Shown here one piece after another: positions 1 to 9,839 of a stretch of 64,000 bases of DNA. Position 1 is the first letter of the stretch, and the number at the start of each line of letters is the position of its first letter. The position numbers and the translations under genes are program-made. The DNA comes from Stropharia rugosoannulata (Eukaryota > Basidiomycota > Agaricomycetes > Agaricales > Strophariaceae). The stretch lies in NCBI GenBank assembly GCA_028532985.1, contig JANCIK010000009.1:248001-312000 (forward strand), written 5' to 3'. Below the pieces are notes generated by a model. That model ran no database searches, was not told the origin of the DNA, and saw nothing but the letters and a program-made list of their open reading frames with translations.

Positions 1-706
1 ATAAGCGCACATAATCGCCTCGCGTAAACCAGCCTCATCAAGCCCTCCAATTGGGTGTACCTTGTGACTTCGGTGACATCAGTGGTGTGCACTGTAAATA
101 ATATTGACTCAAAAATAGACTTACACTGTACCGAGTGTCAGATGGCCGGGTTCCAATTGTGGAATCTTATAGGTACCCCCCTGTTCTCTGGTGTTGGTGT
201 TGACATCCCTGAAGGAATATCAGTATAGTGAAGGTATTATGAGTGGCAAGGACATACATCACATGCAACATGTCTGTCGCATTCATCTGGGCGGCACTAT
301 TCTAGCGGTGAGAAACGACCTTCAGACATGATATCTTACTGGAAGACTTACCCCGTAGCAGCAGCGAAGTCAGATGGGGTTGGGTGCATACCAAGGGCAT
401 CAGATGGCACCAGAGAATTGACGGAATGACCACTATTATTTAAAATTAGCTCATAGATAATCTAGCGTAGAAGAAGAAGTCTACCTGTGCTCGGCCATAA
501 ATTCATGTATCCCTTGATTGTTATTTCCAACTGATAAGTCCATCAGCGTCTTAGTATTACTGACAGAAGCTCGGAGGTCAGAATACGCAGATTAGCGTCG
601 AAAGTAGGACATTACACGTCATTATTCAACGGCAATGCTATGTTAATATCATCAAGCATAAATGCATCGGCTCCGCTGCTTTTATTGCAGTATACATTCA
701 TTTCGT
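1..706. other. No gene recognised; left flank of LTR element
   Basis: No open reading frame with a recognisable domain or convincing intron structure was found on either strand. The retrotransposon insertion at 706/707 separates this stretch from the sequence resuming at 9151, so the two were contiguous before insertion. Confidence 0.5.
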
Positions 707-1603
707 TGATGCGCACGCGCACACGCTAGCCTCTGTAAATGTTCACACGGATAATTCCCACGACACATGCCGCACCATCGCACACGGAATATAGAAATTC
801 CTATGGCCTCCTCCATACCACTCTCCATTCCACGCCATTTCCGAGCACCGCCGCACCGTCCGACATCGGCTTACGGCAGCACTAGTCAGCAAAACGCAAC
901 GGTAACACCACAAAAACAGCATCGGCACCAACAACAGGAAAACTCCCACGCTCCGCGGACACGCACTTATACAACAAAATGCGGCCGCTCTGTGTGTCCC
1001 CCAGCCCCACTCCACTAAAGGGGTATGTTCCGATCATCTTTAGGCATGTACACTCCGTTTTACATATTTTAATTACATTTTACTACACATTTACCGCCCC
1101 TTTCCTTACAAAGTTCCATTACAACCACCACTCCTCTTTTCATCTCATATTTCTAAGCTTCATTTTACTGCCCCTGCTTCGTAATATTTTCTATTGCATT
1201 CTCTCATATTCATTCTACTAAAATTTCCTTACTACTCCCTCATTACTACCTATATTTACATCCAGTATAAAAGCATGTATGTACTCCCCCCATAAAAAAG
1301 AAGAAGTGATTCTCCCCCTCGTCGTCTCAAGTCCTGGAGCATCGTGCTCACTCGTATACCGGAGCGCCGTGCTCACTATATCGTTTCGCCGCCATCGTTC
1401 GCCCTCGTCGCCGTACCTCGTCTTGAAGATCCAGCAACAGATACCATACCATTTTACATACCCACAAAATACAACACACATTTACTGTACTTACTAGGCG
1501 TGATCGGAGCCTACCAGAACCGCTCGCACACCCGTGATTTCCCCGCGCACCTATCTTACACTCTTTTGTGTTTTGGCACGGCCGGCGCATGGACAGCACA
1601 TCA
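707..1603 (+). repeat. 5' LTR
   Basis: This 897-bp direct repeat is matched by 8258-9150. Its ends form the short inverted pair TGATG/CATCA. A TATA-like box lies at 1266-1272. Apparent open frames inside the LTR recur identically in the other LTR and resemble no protein. Confidence 0.93.
1266..1272 (+). promoter_or_regulatory. TATA-like box of the LTR promoter
   Basis: The heptamer TATAAAA sits in the middle of the 5' LTR, and the same heptamer occurs at 8813-8819 in the 3' LTR. It is the best candidate core promoter for the genomic transcript; the transcription start is not determined. Confidence 0.45.
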
Positions 1604-1605
1604 TT

Positions 1606-1622
1606 TGGAGCCCACCGCGAGG
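1606..1622 (+). other. Primer binding site (candidate)
   Basis: Two bases after the 5' LTR the sequence TGGAGCCCACCGCGAGG begins with TGG, the complement of a tRNA CCA tail. This is the expected position of a minus-strand primer binding site. Which tRNA it pairs with was not determined. Confidence 0.6.
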
Positions 1623-1958
1623 GGTTCTAAATAATTCCAGCCATCCATCACGCCTCCCCGGTTACGCCGTCGCACAGAGCGTGAACTCACCATTGACATA
1701 TTCCAATCGCCACCGACACTCGAACAGGAATTAGGAAACGACCTCGACCTGTTTATTTCAGTACCCGACCACTTAGCTCGACATAATAACCTCCCAAGAA
1801 CCTATCTTCGCTACACACCAGTATCACCAGACTACGAACTTCCCTCGCCATATTCAGGGCCCGTATCACCATCCCAGCACCCTCCGACGCCCACAACACC
1901 TACCCCGGATCCCTTAAACCAACAACCAAGCCCACCACCTCTACCTTCGTCGACAAAC

Positions 1959-2828
1959 ATGTCAGCAACCCCAGCAATTAATTATCCACTCATGCCTCTC
2001 CGTGGAGACAGAGGCGCACCTACCTTCGATCCACGCCATCCCAACGAGCTCCCTCGATTTTTCACTCAGCTAGAATTTTTATTTAAGCGTTGCAACATTA
2101 CAAATGAAGACGAGAAGAAGCAATACACGACTAGCTACGTCAGTAGCGACCTTGCAGACCTATGGGAAGCGGTCCCAGAGTATTCCAATGCACTCAGTAC
2201 CTTCAAGGACTTCAAGGACGCGTTGATGTCCAGTTACACGGACGAAGACAACCGCTATGATATGCGGGATCTAGACCTACTTATCGGAGAACGTCAGCGC
2301 TTGGGTATTAGGTCCCTGTCTGACCTCACAGAGTATCACTTGCGCTTCCAAGCGATCTCTAAGTACCTCATGGACAAGCAGCGCATCGGCACCGTCGACC
2401 AGTACCACGCATTTATCCGTGGCATTCCCGCCGCACTTTGGGAAGCTATACGCGGACGGCTTCACATTAAGCACCCCGACCATCGCCTTAACAATCCCTA
2501 CACGTTGGAGCAGGTATACGAGGCTGCACGCTTCGTACTTGCGGGTATTATGCCCAGTGACTACTCTACTATACCCCCTGCTTCTCTCGTCGCGATCCCT
2601 GGCGCATTACCTGTGGGATATTCGCAACCGGCTCCGGTGGACTCAGGAGCAGTGAAGGTTGAGCAACTTGGCAACATACTCTCGGAGTTTTCGAAGACAA
2701 TCATCGAGGCTATCAATAACGGACCCAACAATCGTTCTCGTCCTCAGGAACCCCCAGCAATGCTTCACGGCCTTCTGGCTGCGCGTTTTGCGGTCAGGAT
2801 CACTTTATACGTGAGTGCAGCATTGTAG
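1959..2828 (+). CDS. gag: gag capsid region of the gypsy element
   Basis: This 289-residue frame encodes a retrotransposon gag-like capsid domain. It begins MSATPAINYPLMPLRGDRG and contains the stretch PNELPRFFTQLEFLF, typical of gag proteins of basidiomycete gypsy elements. The first ATG after the primer binding site region is taken as the start. The last 25 or so residues in this frame are spurious: the nucleocapsid knuckle lies in another frame just downstream, so a one-base shift in the C-run at 2750-2755 separates them. Confidence 0.8.
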   Translation: MSATPAINYPLMPLRGDRGAPTFDPRHPNELPRFFTQLEFLFKRCNITNEDEKKQYTTSYVSSDLADLWEAVPEYSNALSTFKDFKDALMSSYTDEDNRYDMRDLDLLIGERQRLGIRSLSDLTEYHLRFQAISKYLMDKQRIGTVDQYHAFIRGIPAALWEAIRGRLHIKHPDHRLNNPYTLEQVYEAARFVLAGIMPSDYSTIPPASLVAIPGALPVGYSQPAPVDSGAVKVEQLGNILSEFSKTIIEAINNGPNNRSRPQEPPAMLHGLLAARFAVRITLYVSAAL

Positions 2829-4090
2829 ACGAATATATCCGTGCCGGAAAGTGCAAGCGCAGTACCAAGGACGGTAAAATTGTCCTACCATCTGGAGCAT
2901 TCGTACCTAGGGAGATTCCAGGCACCTACCTCAAAGATCGGCTTGATGAATGGCACAAGCGCAATCCCAACCAGCAGGGAATATCTTCGATGCTCTACGA
3001 CGTCTCTCATACCAACAATAGTCAATACTCGCACATGTCCTATCAGCTAACAGATGCAGAGCGGATTGCATCTCTAGAAGCGGAAATATTTAATCTAAAA
3101 TTACGCAAGGACCCTAACTACTCACCCATGGTCAAGACACGCGCACAGAAGGCACGCGCAGGTGCCAAAGTTGACGAACACGACTCAGCACCAACCAATA
3201 TCCCTCAGGAAGCTCCACCAGCACCCCAAGCTATGCCCACTTCCCCAACCAGGTCGACAACGCCGCAAGCCAATCCCGCACCTCGTAATACCACCCCAGA
3301 GCATCCCTACCGTACTGTACCAGATGCCAGCTATGCTCCGCCGCACATGCGCAATGTAGGCGCGCCTGCTGCAGTTCCTGACGCACCAAGGGGGCAGGAA
3401 CCTGCATACAAGACCATGGCACCAATTCATAACCCGGCGACGACTGACAAGGTCTTTGACCGACTCCTGAGCACACCCATTCTTGACACAACGATAGGCG
3501 ACATTTTGTCTATCTCCCCGGATGTACGAAACCGTGTTCGCGAAGCCACAAGCGCTAAGAGACTCTTCAAGGACCCCAACGCAACACAGCTTGCATATAT
3601 ACAAGAGGAGGGCAATAACTACGAGCCCACACCTTTTCCAGCTGCGTCAACATTTGCTATACCAAACAGTCAGCATCGTAGTCCCCCGCCTGGCGCATAT
3701 GTTGTACCGGATGAGTACGATGAATATTATCGCTCACTCCGCCCCGGGCAAGCACCAGACATTGATTCAGTGACACTCAAGGTTGCACCAGAGTCATCAT
3801 CCCTCCGATCCGTCTTTCCGCTAGTGGATAATAATCAGCACGTCGAATGTGTACTAGACCAAGGCTCGCAAATAATTGCCATGTCCGAAGGTGTATGCCA
3901 TGACCTAGGGATTTCTTACGACCCAAATGTCATCCTGCACATGCAGTCAGCCAATGGTACTGTCAACGCGTCACTAGGCCTTGCTCGGAACGTTCCCTTT
4001 CGATTTAACGACATTACAGTCTATTTACAAGTCCACATCATCCGTGCACCGCATACGACATTTTATTGGGACGCCCTTTCGATACACTGA
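2756..4090 (+). CDS. Nucleocapsid knuckle, linker and aspartic protease
   Basis: This open frame continues gag after the frameshift near 2750. At 2780-2818 it encodes the knuckle CAFCGQDHFIREC, one residue short between the second Cys and the His of a standard CCHC knuckle. A long Pro/Ala-rich linker follows. Near the end is a retroviral-type aspartic protease: VLDQGSQI at about 3848-3871, followed by SANGTV. The active-site triplet reads Asp-Gln-Gly instead of the usual Asp-Ser/Thr-Gly. The frame ends at 4090, but the protease flap-proximal motif LLGRPFD is readable one frame over from about 4048, so this is another indel. It is part of the element's polyprotein, not a host gene. Confidence 0.8.
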   Translation, partial: SNASRPSGCAFCGQDHFIRECSIVDEYIRAGKCKRSTKDGKIVLPSGAFVPREIPGTYLKDRLDEWHKRNPNQQGISSMLYDVSHTNNSQYSHMSYQLTDAERIASLEAEIFNLKLRKDPNYSPMVKTRAQKARAGAKVDEHDSAPTNIPQEAPPAPQAMPTSPTRSTTPQANPAPRNTTPEHPYRTVPDASYAPPHMRNVGAPAAVPDAPRGQEPAYKTMAPIHNPATTDKVFDRLLSTPILDTTIGDILSISPDVRNRVREATSAKRLFKDPNATQLAYIQEEGNNYEPTPFPAASTFAIPNSQHRSPPPGAYVVPDEYDEYYRSLRPGQAPDIDSVTLKVAPESSSLRSVFPLVDNNQHVECVLDQGSQIIAMSEGVCHDLGISYDPNVILHMQSANGTVNASLGLARNVPFRFNDITVYLQVHIIRAPHTTFYWDALSIH

Positions 4091-4441
4091 CCTCTAGCAT
4101 AGTCCGGACATACCCCAACGAAGATACAACTATAACAATTATGGACCCAAACTCAGGACGCTCAGCCACCATACCTACGCATCCACGAGGCCAGCCGCGC
4201 ATTACCAAGTCTCGTGTGGAGGTTTTTCGAGGATAGAGGATCTAGGCGATGATGGCGAGCTCCTAGCGCTTTGTATACACCTCGATGCACAAGGACTCCC
4301 TCATATAAATGCATATCAACGCGTAGAATCCTCGTCTCAATTATCATACTCATATCTCTCAGCATGTGATCCAGACTCTATTCCCCTTCCACCCCATCTC
4401 AAATTAAATTCCCAATTTATATCATCCCTCTTTATCGACCT

Positions 4442-5404
4442 TTGGTATCCACCACATCGCGCAAACCTCCCAATCTGACCCACAGTTTAATTAAATCGAC
4501 TCTCGACACCCAGACACTATTCTCATCTCGCCCTGCCACCATCTCTCGACATTTATATGCTCAAGTAATCAACAACAAAATTGCTTCGACATTTGCGAAG
4601 AAGAAGTACAAGCCAGTAGCTAAGAAGACCCGACCTGTCAAGACAAGCAGCCCAGAACAATTCCGCATAGTACGCAATATACAGGGCGACCCCCTCGAGA
4701 ACATGCCCACTCTCAGCACCCAACCACCACCTTTCCAACCTACTGGCCGCTATACATCTGAACGCCATGATATCATCGACAAGCAGCACTCTGGCACATT
4801 TCTCTGGCCAAAAGAGCGCGCCCTCATGCACCATTTTATGACCCTACACCAGGATGCTTTCGCATGGGACGACAGCGAGCGCGGACATTTTCGTGAAGAC
4901 TTCTTCCCTCCAGTTGAGATTGCCACAGTTCCACATACACCTTGGGTTATGGGAAATATGCGCATTCCCCCAGGCATCTATGACGAAGTCTGCAAGCTAA
5001 TTAAACGCAAAATGGACGCCGGAGTCTTTGAGCCATCCAATTCTTCATATCGGTCACGCTGGTTCTGTGTAGTCAAAAAGGACGGCACCTCTCTACGGAT
5101 CGTACAGTCCCTGGAGCCACTAAATGCAGTCTCTATTCAGCACTCAGGTGTTCCCCCCTCGACAGAGCAGGTTGCAGAACACTTCGCCGCCCGAGCATGC
5201 GGAGGAATACTTGACTTATATGTTGGTTATGATGAACGTGCCATAGCAGAGTCATCGCGAGACCTCAACGTTCCAGACCCCATTTGGTGCGCTCCGACTC
5301 ACGAAACTTCCTATGGGTTGGACAAACTCAGTCCCCATCTTTCACGACGATGTTACCTGTATTTTACGTCCAGAAATCCCAACAGTTACCATCCCATATA
5401 TTGA
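4442..5404 (+). CDS. pol: Reverse transcriptase, N-terminal part
   Basis: This frame carries the linker before RT and the fingers/palm N-terminal part. Conserved gypsy RT features include a region containing IPPGIYDEVCKLIKRKMDAG, then SRWFCVVKKDG, SLEPLNAV and DLYVGYDER, in which the first Asp is the expected first catalytic Asp of RT. After about 5268 the frame is wrong: the sequence for TFQTPFGALRLTKLPMGWT continues one frame over. The protein would synthesise element cDNA from RNA in virus-like particles if it were intact. Confidence 0.85.
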   Translation: MVSTTSRKPPNLTHSLIKSTLDTQTLFSSRPATISRHLYAQVINNKIASTFAKKKYKPVAKKTRPVKTSSPEQFRIVRNIQGDPLENMPTLSTQPPPFQPTGRYTSERHDIIDKQHSGTFLWPKERALMHHFMTLHQDAFAWDDSERGHFREDFFPPVEIATVPHTPWVMGNMRIPPGIYDEVCKLIKRKMDAGVFEPSNSSYRSRWFCVVKKDGTSLRIVQSLEPLNAVSIQHSGVPPSTEQVAEHFAARACGGILDLYVGYDERAIAESSRDLNVPDPIWCAPTHETSYGLDKLSPHLSRRCYLYFTSRNPNSYHPIY

Positions 5405-5729
5405 CGACGTGCCCATCCGTGGCCCCACATCACGTTATATTCTCGATAATGGCACCTTCGAAACAATTCCAGAAAATCCAGGAATTAGGCGCTTCGTATG
5501 GGAGCACTTCCAAGGGCTCAATCGCGTTGTGCAGCGCATGAAATACTGCGGAGGGACCTTCTCTGGTTTGAAGTCTATTCTCTGCGCATCAGAAATTATT
5601 GTTTTAGGTCACCGTTGTACTTATGACGGACGCTTACCGGATATCACACGTAGCAGCCATTTCGAATTGGGGAGACTGCAAGGACCTATCAGATGTACGA
5701 TCATTCCTCGGAACCATGGGAGTTTGTAG
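5270..5729 (+). CDS. pol: Reverse transcriptase, catalytic YIDD part
   Basis: This frame continues RT after the indel near 5268. It contains the primer-grip-like LPMGW motif and the catalytic YIDD at 5397-5408, the second and third palm aspartates. It stays in register to about 5600-5690, where the RNase H tether continues in the overlapping frame from 5623. The frame after that point is spurious. Confidence 0.85.
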
Positions 5730-6684
5730 GTTATTCATCAAGAACTTCGCACATCGTGCACACCACCTCAACAAACTACTCCGGAAAGACCACCCATTTG
5801 AATGGGGTCCAGACCAGCGCGCTGCACAGGAGGACCTCAAGAAAGCGTTATTATCATCACCAGCACTCCGCCCCATCGATTATACATCCCCATCTCCTGT
5901 TATTCTTTCTGTAGACACCTCATACATCGCCATTGGACACATCCTCAGTCAGTGCGACCCCAGTAATAACAAACTTCGATATTTTGCTCGGTTTGGCTCG
6001 ATTACCCTCAACGAGCGCGAGGCACGCTTCTCACAGCCAAAGCTTGAATTATACGGACTCTACCGCGCCATGCGCGCCCTCAAGATATATATATTAGGGG
6101 TGCGCAACTTAATTGTTGAAGTAGATGCTAAATACATCAAGGGAATGCTTGCAAACCCCGATATCGCGCCATCAGCTAGCATAAACAGATGGATTATTGC
6201 GATTCTTACCTTCCACTTCGACCTCGTACACGTACCCGGCGCGTTTCACGGACCAGACGGCCTTTCACGACGTAAACCACAGCCAGGAGACGAGCCAGAA
6301 CCTGAAGACGACTTTGATGATTGGGTCGATCAGGTGCACGGCTTTATGCATTTAATCAACTCCCCCTCTCGCTCCATAATCGCACAACCGCCCATATTAA
6401 TGCTGCTTAACTCTACTGACAATTCCAGCCCTCCCACACCAACTTCCGTCAAGAACTCGAACCAGGACGACTCTGATACGGAAATAGTCACCATCCCACG
6501 CTCCCCGGCCTCTGTGAAGGCAGATGAACGCATTACACAAGTCCAGCAGTGGCACGAGACGCTTGAGCGTCCCCTGGGTATGTCAGACTCGGAATTCAAC
6601 ACCTTCCTACGCTACTGCGTCGAATTCTTCATTACAATGACAGGCTATGGCGCAAAGACTCTCACGGCGCCCACAAGCTTGTAA
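5623..6684 (+). CDS. pol: RT connection and RNase H
   Basis: This frame encodes the end of RT with the gypsy motif SFLGTMGVCRLFIKNFA, then an RNase H domain with VILSVDTSYIAIG (first catalytic Asp), KLELYGLYRAMRAL (catalytic Glu) and VEVDAKYIKGML (Asp). The tail VHVPGAFHGPDGLSR is the typical RNase H end in this family. It removes RNA from the RNA/DNA hybrid during reverse transcription. An acidic linker precedes the integrase. The frame stops at 6684, just before the integrase zinc motif. Confidence 0.87.
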   Translation: MTDAYRISHVAAISNWGDCKDLSDVRSFLGTMGVCRLFIKNFAHRAHHLNKLLRKDHPFEWGPDQRAAQEDLKKALLSSPALRPIDYTSPSPVILSVDTSYIAIGHILSQCDPSNNKLRYFARFGSITLNEREARFSQPKLELYGLYRAMRALKIYILGVRNLIVEVDAKYIKGMLANPDIAPSASINRWIIAILTFHFDLVHVPGAFHGPDGLSRRKPQPGDEPEPEDDFDDWVDQVHGFMHLINSPSRSIIAQPPILMLLNSTDNSSPPTPTSVKNSNQDDSDTEIVTIPRSPASVKADERITQVQQWHETLERPLGMSDSEFNTFLRYCVEFFITMTGYGAKTLTAPTSL

Positions 6685-6722
6685 TATCCCCAGATCGACG
6701 CCTCTTCCTCATATACACTGCA

Positions 6723-7376
6723 CATGACAATCTTGGACACCGAGGCTATTATGCAACACGTGCGCACCTTATGGAACGCTACTGGTGGCCCCACATGGCC
6801 AACGACATCGCATGGTACCTCAAAACGTGCTATTTATGTCAAATAAGAAAGACACAAGCTGTTCTCATCCCTCCTACAGTCGCCACACCCGCCCCACTGT
6901 TCGCAAAAATCTATGTCGACACTATGCATCTACCCAAGTCCGGAGGCTTCAAGTATCTCGTCCAAGGCCGCTGCTCGCTCACCTTTTACCCAGAATTCTG
7001 CATGCTTCGACGCGAGACTGGCAAAGCAATTGGTGAATGGATTTTACGTGATTTTATTTACAGGTGGGGCACAGTAGTTGAAATCGTTACAGACAACGGC
7101 ACCCCCTTCGTTAAGGCGCTGGAATATTTATCCAAGCGTTACCACATCAATCACATCCGGATATCTGGCTATAACTCACGCGCCAACGGCATGGTCGAAG
7201 TTTCACATTACGACGTACGTGAAGGACTCTTCAAGGCGTGTGAAGGCGAATCTAAATGGTCTCAAGTTGCCTATTCGATTTTCTGGGCAGACCGCGTCAC
7301 AGTACGCCGACGTATGGGCTGTTCACCATACTTCGCAGTAACGGAACACATCCCCTTCTCCCCTTCGATATTATAG
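6723..7376 (+). CDS. pol: Integrase, H2C2 and catalytic core
   Basis: In the frame of the ATG at 6771, but starting upstream at 6723, the motif HDNLGHRG...CYLCQ gives the HHCC zinc-binding domain. The catalytic core follows: YVDTMHLP (first Asp), VTDNGTPF (second Asp) and SRANGMVEVSH (Glu), with 34 residues between the second Asp and the Glu by my count. Integrase would insert the cDNA into the host genome. The frame shifts after about 7376. Confidence 0.87.
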   Translation, partial: HDNLGHRGYYATRAHLMERYWWPHMANDIAWYLKTCYLCQIRKTQAVLIPPTVATPAPLFAKIYVDTMHLPKSGGFKYLVQGRCSLTFYPEFCMLRRETGKAIGEWILRDFIYRWGTVVEIVTDNGTPFVKALEYLSKRYHINHIRISGYNSRANGMVEVSHYDVREGLFKACEGESKWSQVAYSIFWADRVTVRRRMGCSPYFAVTEHIPFSPSIL

Positions 7377-7384
7377 AAGCCAAT

Positions 7385-7881
7385 TACCTTCTTCCGCCTC
7401 CCAACTCCATTTTATCCACGACAGATCTTATTTCCGTCGTGCAATAGCCCTCCAGAAACGTCGAGAAGACCTAGCTAAATTACATGACAAGGTCTACGCA
7501 GCCCGTGTCAAAGCCGCCAGTCGCTTTGAGGCTGACCACGCCAACACAATCAAGCAATATTCCTTTAGTACCGGTGACCTCGTGCTTGTGCGCAACACTG
7601 CAATCGAAAAATCACTCAGCCGTAAATGCGACCACGGTATCTAGGCCCGTTTGTTTTTATTTCAAAACCGCGGTGGAGCATGCATTATCTGCGACCTTGA
7701 CGGATCCCTCTTCCACCGCCCCATTGCAGCCTTCCGTGTCATCCCATACTTCGCACGACAAAGTATTCCTCTGCCCCCTCTGGAAGACCTTCTTGACGTC
7801 ACCATGGAGCGCCTACGAGAGCTTGAGGCTACTACCTCACCTGACCCGGATGACGAACTCGATGAAGACACCAACAAATAA
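7385..7881 (+). CDS. pol: Integrase C-terminal region, frameshifted
   Basis: After the core the reading continues with a basic helical stretch (RAIALQKRREDLAKLHDKVY) and the segment GDLVLVRNTAIEKSL, the SH3-like GPY/F-type region. Another frame gives RYLGPFVFIS from 7626, and the frame from 7651 resumes with GGACIICDLDGSLF and VIPYFARQ. Two compensating indels are therefore needed. No chromodomain follows before the acidic C-terminus ending at 7881. Confidence 0.7.
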
Positions 7882-7916
7882 CGCCCACGACGAGCTCAAG
7901 TAACCACCATAATTAT

Positions 7917-7932
7917 TTCAGTCCCCGGGAGC
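7917..7932 (+). repeat. 16-bp copy of the polypurine-tract-region sequence
   Basis: The 16-mer TTTCAGTCCCCGGGAG here is exactly repeated at 8241-8256, immediately before the 3' LTR. It lies about 35 bp after the end of pol. The 309 bp between the copies has no coding features. Confidence 0.7.
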
Positions 7933-8240
7933 CTTTTGCTGTCACAACCTCAGCTTATATACTTAAACATTTAATTGTTTCCCCACAAATTATATTTTCT
8001 ACTTTACAAGTCGCACCAGCTCTGGCACGTTGCGCACATTGCGGGGTACCTCTATGATGATTTCTGAGCGGTACTCTCTCACCTGCTTCCCATCTTTCAT
8101 AATTCACCAGTAATTGCTCACCTTTTAATCTCAAATCCAGATCTTCGACATCTGTCCCATTTATATTCCCTACACCAACAAAATTCTCACATTGTTTCTC
8201 AGCCGCCACACATAGCCGCAGTGACTGAGGACAGTCACAT

Positions 8241-8257
8241 TTTCAGTCCCCGGGAGA
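8241..8257 (+). other. Polypurine-tract position before 3' LTR
   Basis: This short segment abuts the 3' LTR where plus-strand priming should occur. Only its last bases (GGGAGA) are purine-rich, so it is a weak polypurine tract. It is called on position and on its exact second copy upstream. Confidence 0.4.
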
Positions 8258-9150
8258 TGATGCGCACGCGCACACGCTAGCCTCTGTAAATGTTCACACG
8301 GATAATTCCCACGACACATGCCGCACCATCGCACACGGAATATAGAAATTCCTATGGCCTCCTCCATACCACTCTCCATTCCACGCCATTTCGAGCACCG
8401 CCGCACCGTCCGACATCGCTTACGGCAGCACTAGTCAGCAAAACGCAACGGTAACACCACAAAAACAGCATCGGCACCAACAACAGGAAAACTCCACGCT
8501 CCGCGGACACGCACTTATACAACAAAATGCGGCCGCTCTGTGTGTCCCCAGCCCCACTCCACTAAAGGGGTATGTTCCGATCATCTTTAGGCATGTACAC
8601 TCCGTTTTACATATTTTAATTACATTTTACTACACATTTACCGCCCCTTTCCTTACAAAGTTCCATTACAACCACCACTCCTCTTTTCATCTCATATTTC
8701 TAAGCTTCATTTTACTGCCCCTGCTTCGTAATATTTTCTATTGCATTCTCTCATATTCATTCTACTAAAATTTCCTTACTACTCCCTCATTACTACCTAT
8801 ATTTACATCCAGTATAAAAGCATGTATGTACTCCCCCCATAAAAAAGAAGAAGTGATTCTCCCCCTCGTCGTCTCAAGTCCTGGAGCATCGTGCTCACTC
8901 GTATACCGGAGCGCCGTGCTCACTATATCGTTTCGCCGCCATCGTTCGCCCTTGTCGCCGTACCTCGTCTTGAAGATCCAGCAACAGATACCATACCATT
9001 TTACATACCCACAAAATACAACACACATTTACTGTACTTACTAGGCGTGATCGGAGCCTACCAGAACCGCTCGCACACCCGTGATTTCCCCGCGCACCTA
9101 TCTTACACTCTTTTGTGTTTTGGCACGGCCGGCGCGTGGACAGCACATCA
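8258..9150 (+). repeat. 3' LTR
   Basis: This is an 893-bp direct repeat of 707-1603. It differs by four one-base deletions (for example in GTCCCC) and about two substitutions, and it ends in CATCA followed by the candidate duplication TCGT. Confidence 0.93.
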
Positions 9151-9439
9151 TCGTCAGCCCAGCACATAGAAAAATATAGACGAAAACTCACAGCTCATAG
9201 CTTATATGGGCAGGATTGTTGGAACGCGGTTCTCCCAGGTTGGGATGCAAGCTAAGAGAAGCCAAAGGCATCAAGTTTTAACATTAATTTAGCCTTCGAC
9301 ACATTAAGTTGCCTCATACCTTTTGCCGACTGTAATACCGGGTTCTGTCTCTGTGAGATTACCTTCATATACTAAGGCGTCTGAAATGTCCGAAGCGCTA
9401 GTTTGTTTTATTAATAACTTATCTATGAGGCATGTGTAT
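9151..9439. other. No gene recognised between LTR element and gene 0
   Basis: On the minus strand an open frame (to 9304) continues after the stop of gene 0 in a different register. It could be an unrecognised last exon, but no intron of credible length joins it. Confidence 0.3.
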
Positions 9440-9835
9440 TCAGACCAACCGTTCAATACTGTCAACATCCATAGCCGTCTCGACTGTGGCTCCAACCAAT
9501 GCTCCAGGTACATCGGCGCTGATGGTTTGGTTGACTATCTCTGCCTTTATGCTGATGGACATGCCACTGCTGCTCTTGAAGGCGTCCCACGCATCTCTAG
9601 CATTCTTCAGCTGTACTCGAGCTTCCTCTTTCTTGTCTACTGCAAATATGGTTAGTATTGACATTGCGCAACCATAAAAATACTCACAGTTGTGTTTGCG
9701 CTTGCGACTATACTGCGACCAGACCTTAGTGCAATCTTCGACTTCATTCCAGAGTCGAGCTTCCAAGTTGGTTACAGAGGCATCACTGGCATCACCTGAG
9801 TCGACAGTATTACTATTACTTGGTAGCATTGACAT
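9440..9835 (-). CDS. Cassette A gene 0, small coiled-coil-like protein
   Basis: I do not recognise the family. The frame starts at ATG 9835 (MSMLPSNSN) and ends at TGA 9440. A canonical 48-bp intron (GTGAGT...CTAAC...CAG, 9640-9687) interrupts it. Since 48 is divisible by three and the intron contains no stop, spliced (115 residues) and retained (131 residues) forms both stay in frame. A charged, helix-prone segment around WSQYSRKRKHN and KKEEARVQLKNARDAWDAF suggests a coiled coil. The same segment WSQYSRKRK occurs at 23985-24103 on the minus strand, also directly upstream of a gene 1/gene 2 pair, so it belongs to the duplicated cassette. It is divergent from gene 1. Confidence 0.5.
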   Translation of the reverse strand: MSMLPSNSNTVDSGDASDASVTNLEARLWNEVEDCTKVWSQYSRKRKHNCEYFYGCAMSILTIFAVDKKEEARVQLKNARDAWDAFKSSSGMSISIKAEIVNQTISADVPGALVGATVETAMDVDSIERLV

Positions 9836-9839
9836 CCAA

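Larger units (their letters stand above)
707..9150 (+). mobile_element. Ty3/gypsy LTR retrotransposon, frameshifted gag-pol
   Basis: An 8.4-kb element is bounded by two direct LTRs (707-1603 and 8258-9150) that begin TGATG and end CATCA. Candidate target-site duplication TCGT lies at 703-706 and 9151-9154. Between the LTRs, in plus-strand order, are a primer binding site, gag with a CCHC knuckle, an aspartic protease, reverse transcriptase with YIDD, RNase H, and an integrase with H2C2 zinc motif and catalytic triad. The order protease-RT-RNase H-integrase is that of Ty3/gypsy (Metaviridae). No chromodomain was seen at the integrase end. The LTRs differ at about six positions in roughly 895, four of them single-base indels, which implies a young insertion. 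Yet the coding region changes frame at least eight times (near 2750, 4048, 4220, 4460, 5268, 5650, 6690, 7400 and 7630). Either the element was copied in a broken state or the assembly has indel errors. Confidence 0.95.

Noticed and set aside
1218..1634. Open frames within the 5' LTR, duplicated in the 3' LTR
   Set aside because: They are identical in both LTRs because the LTRs are identical, and they resemble no protein; regulatory LTR sequence is the simpler explanation.
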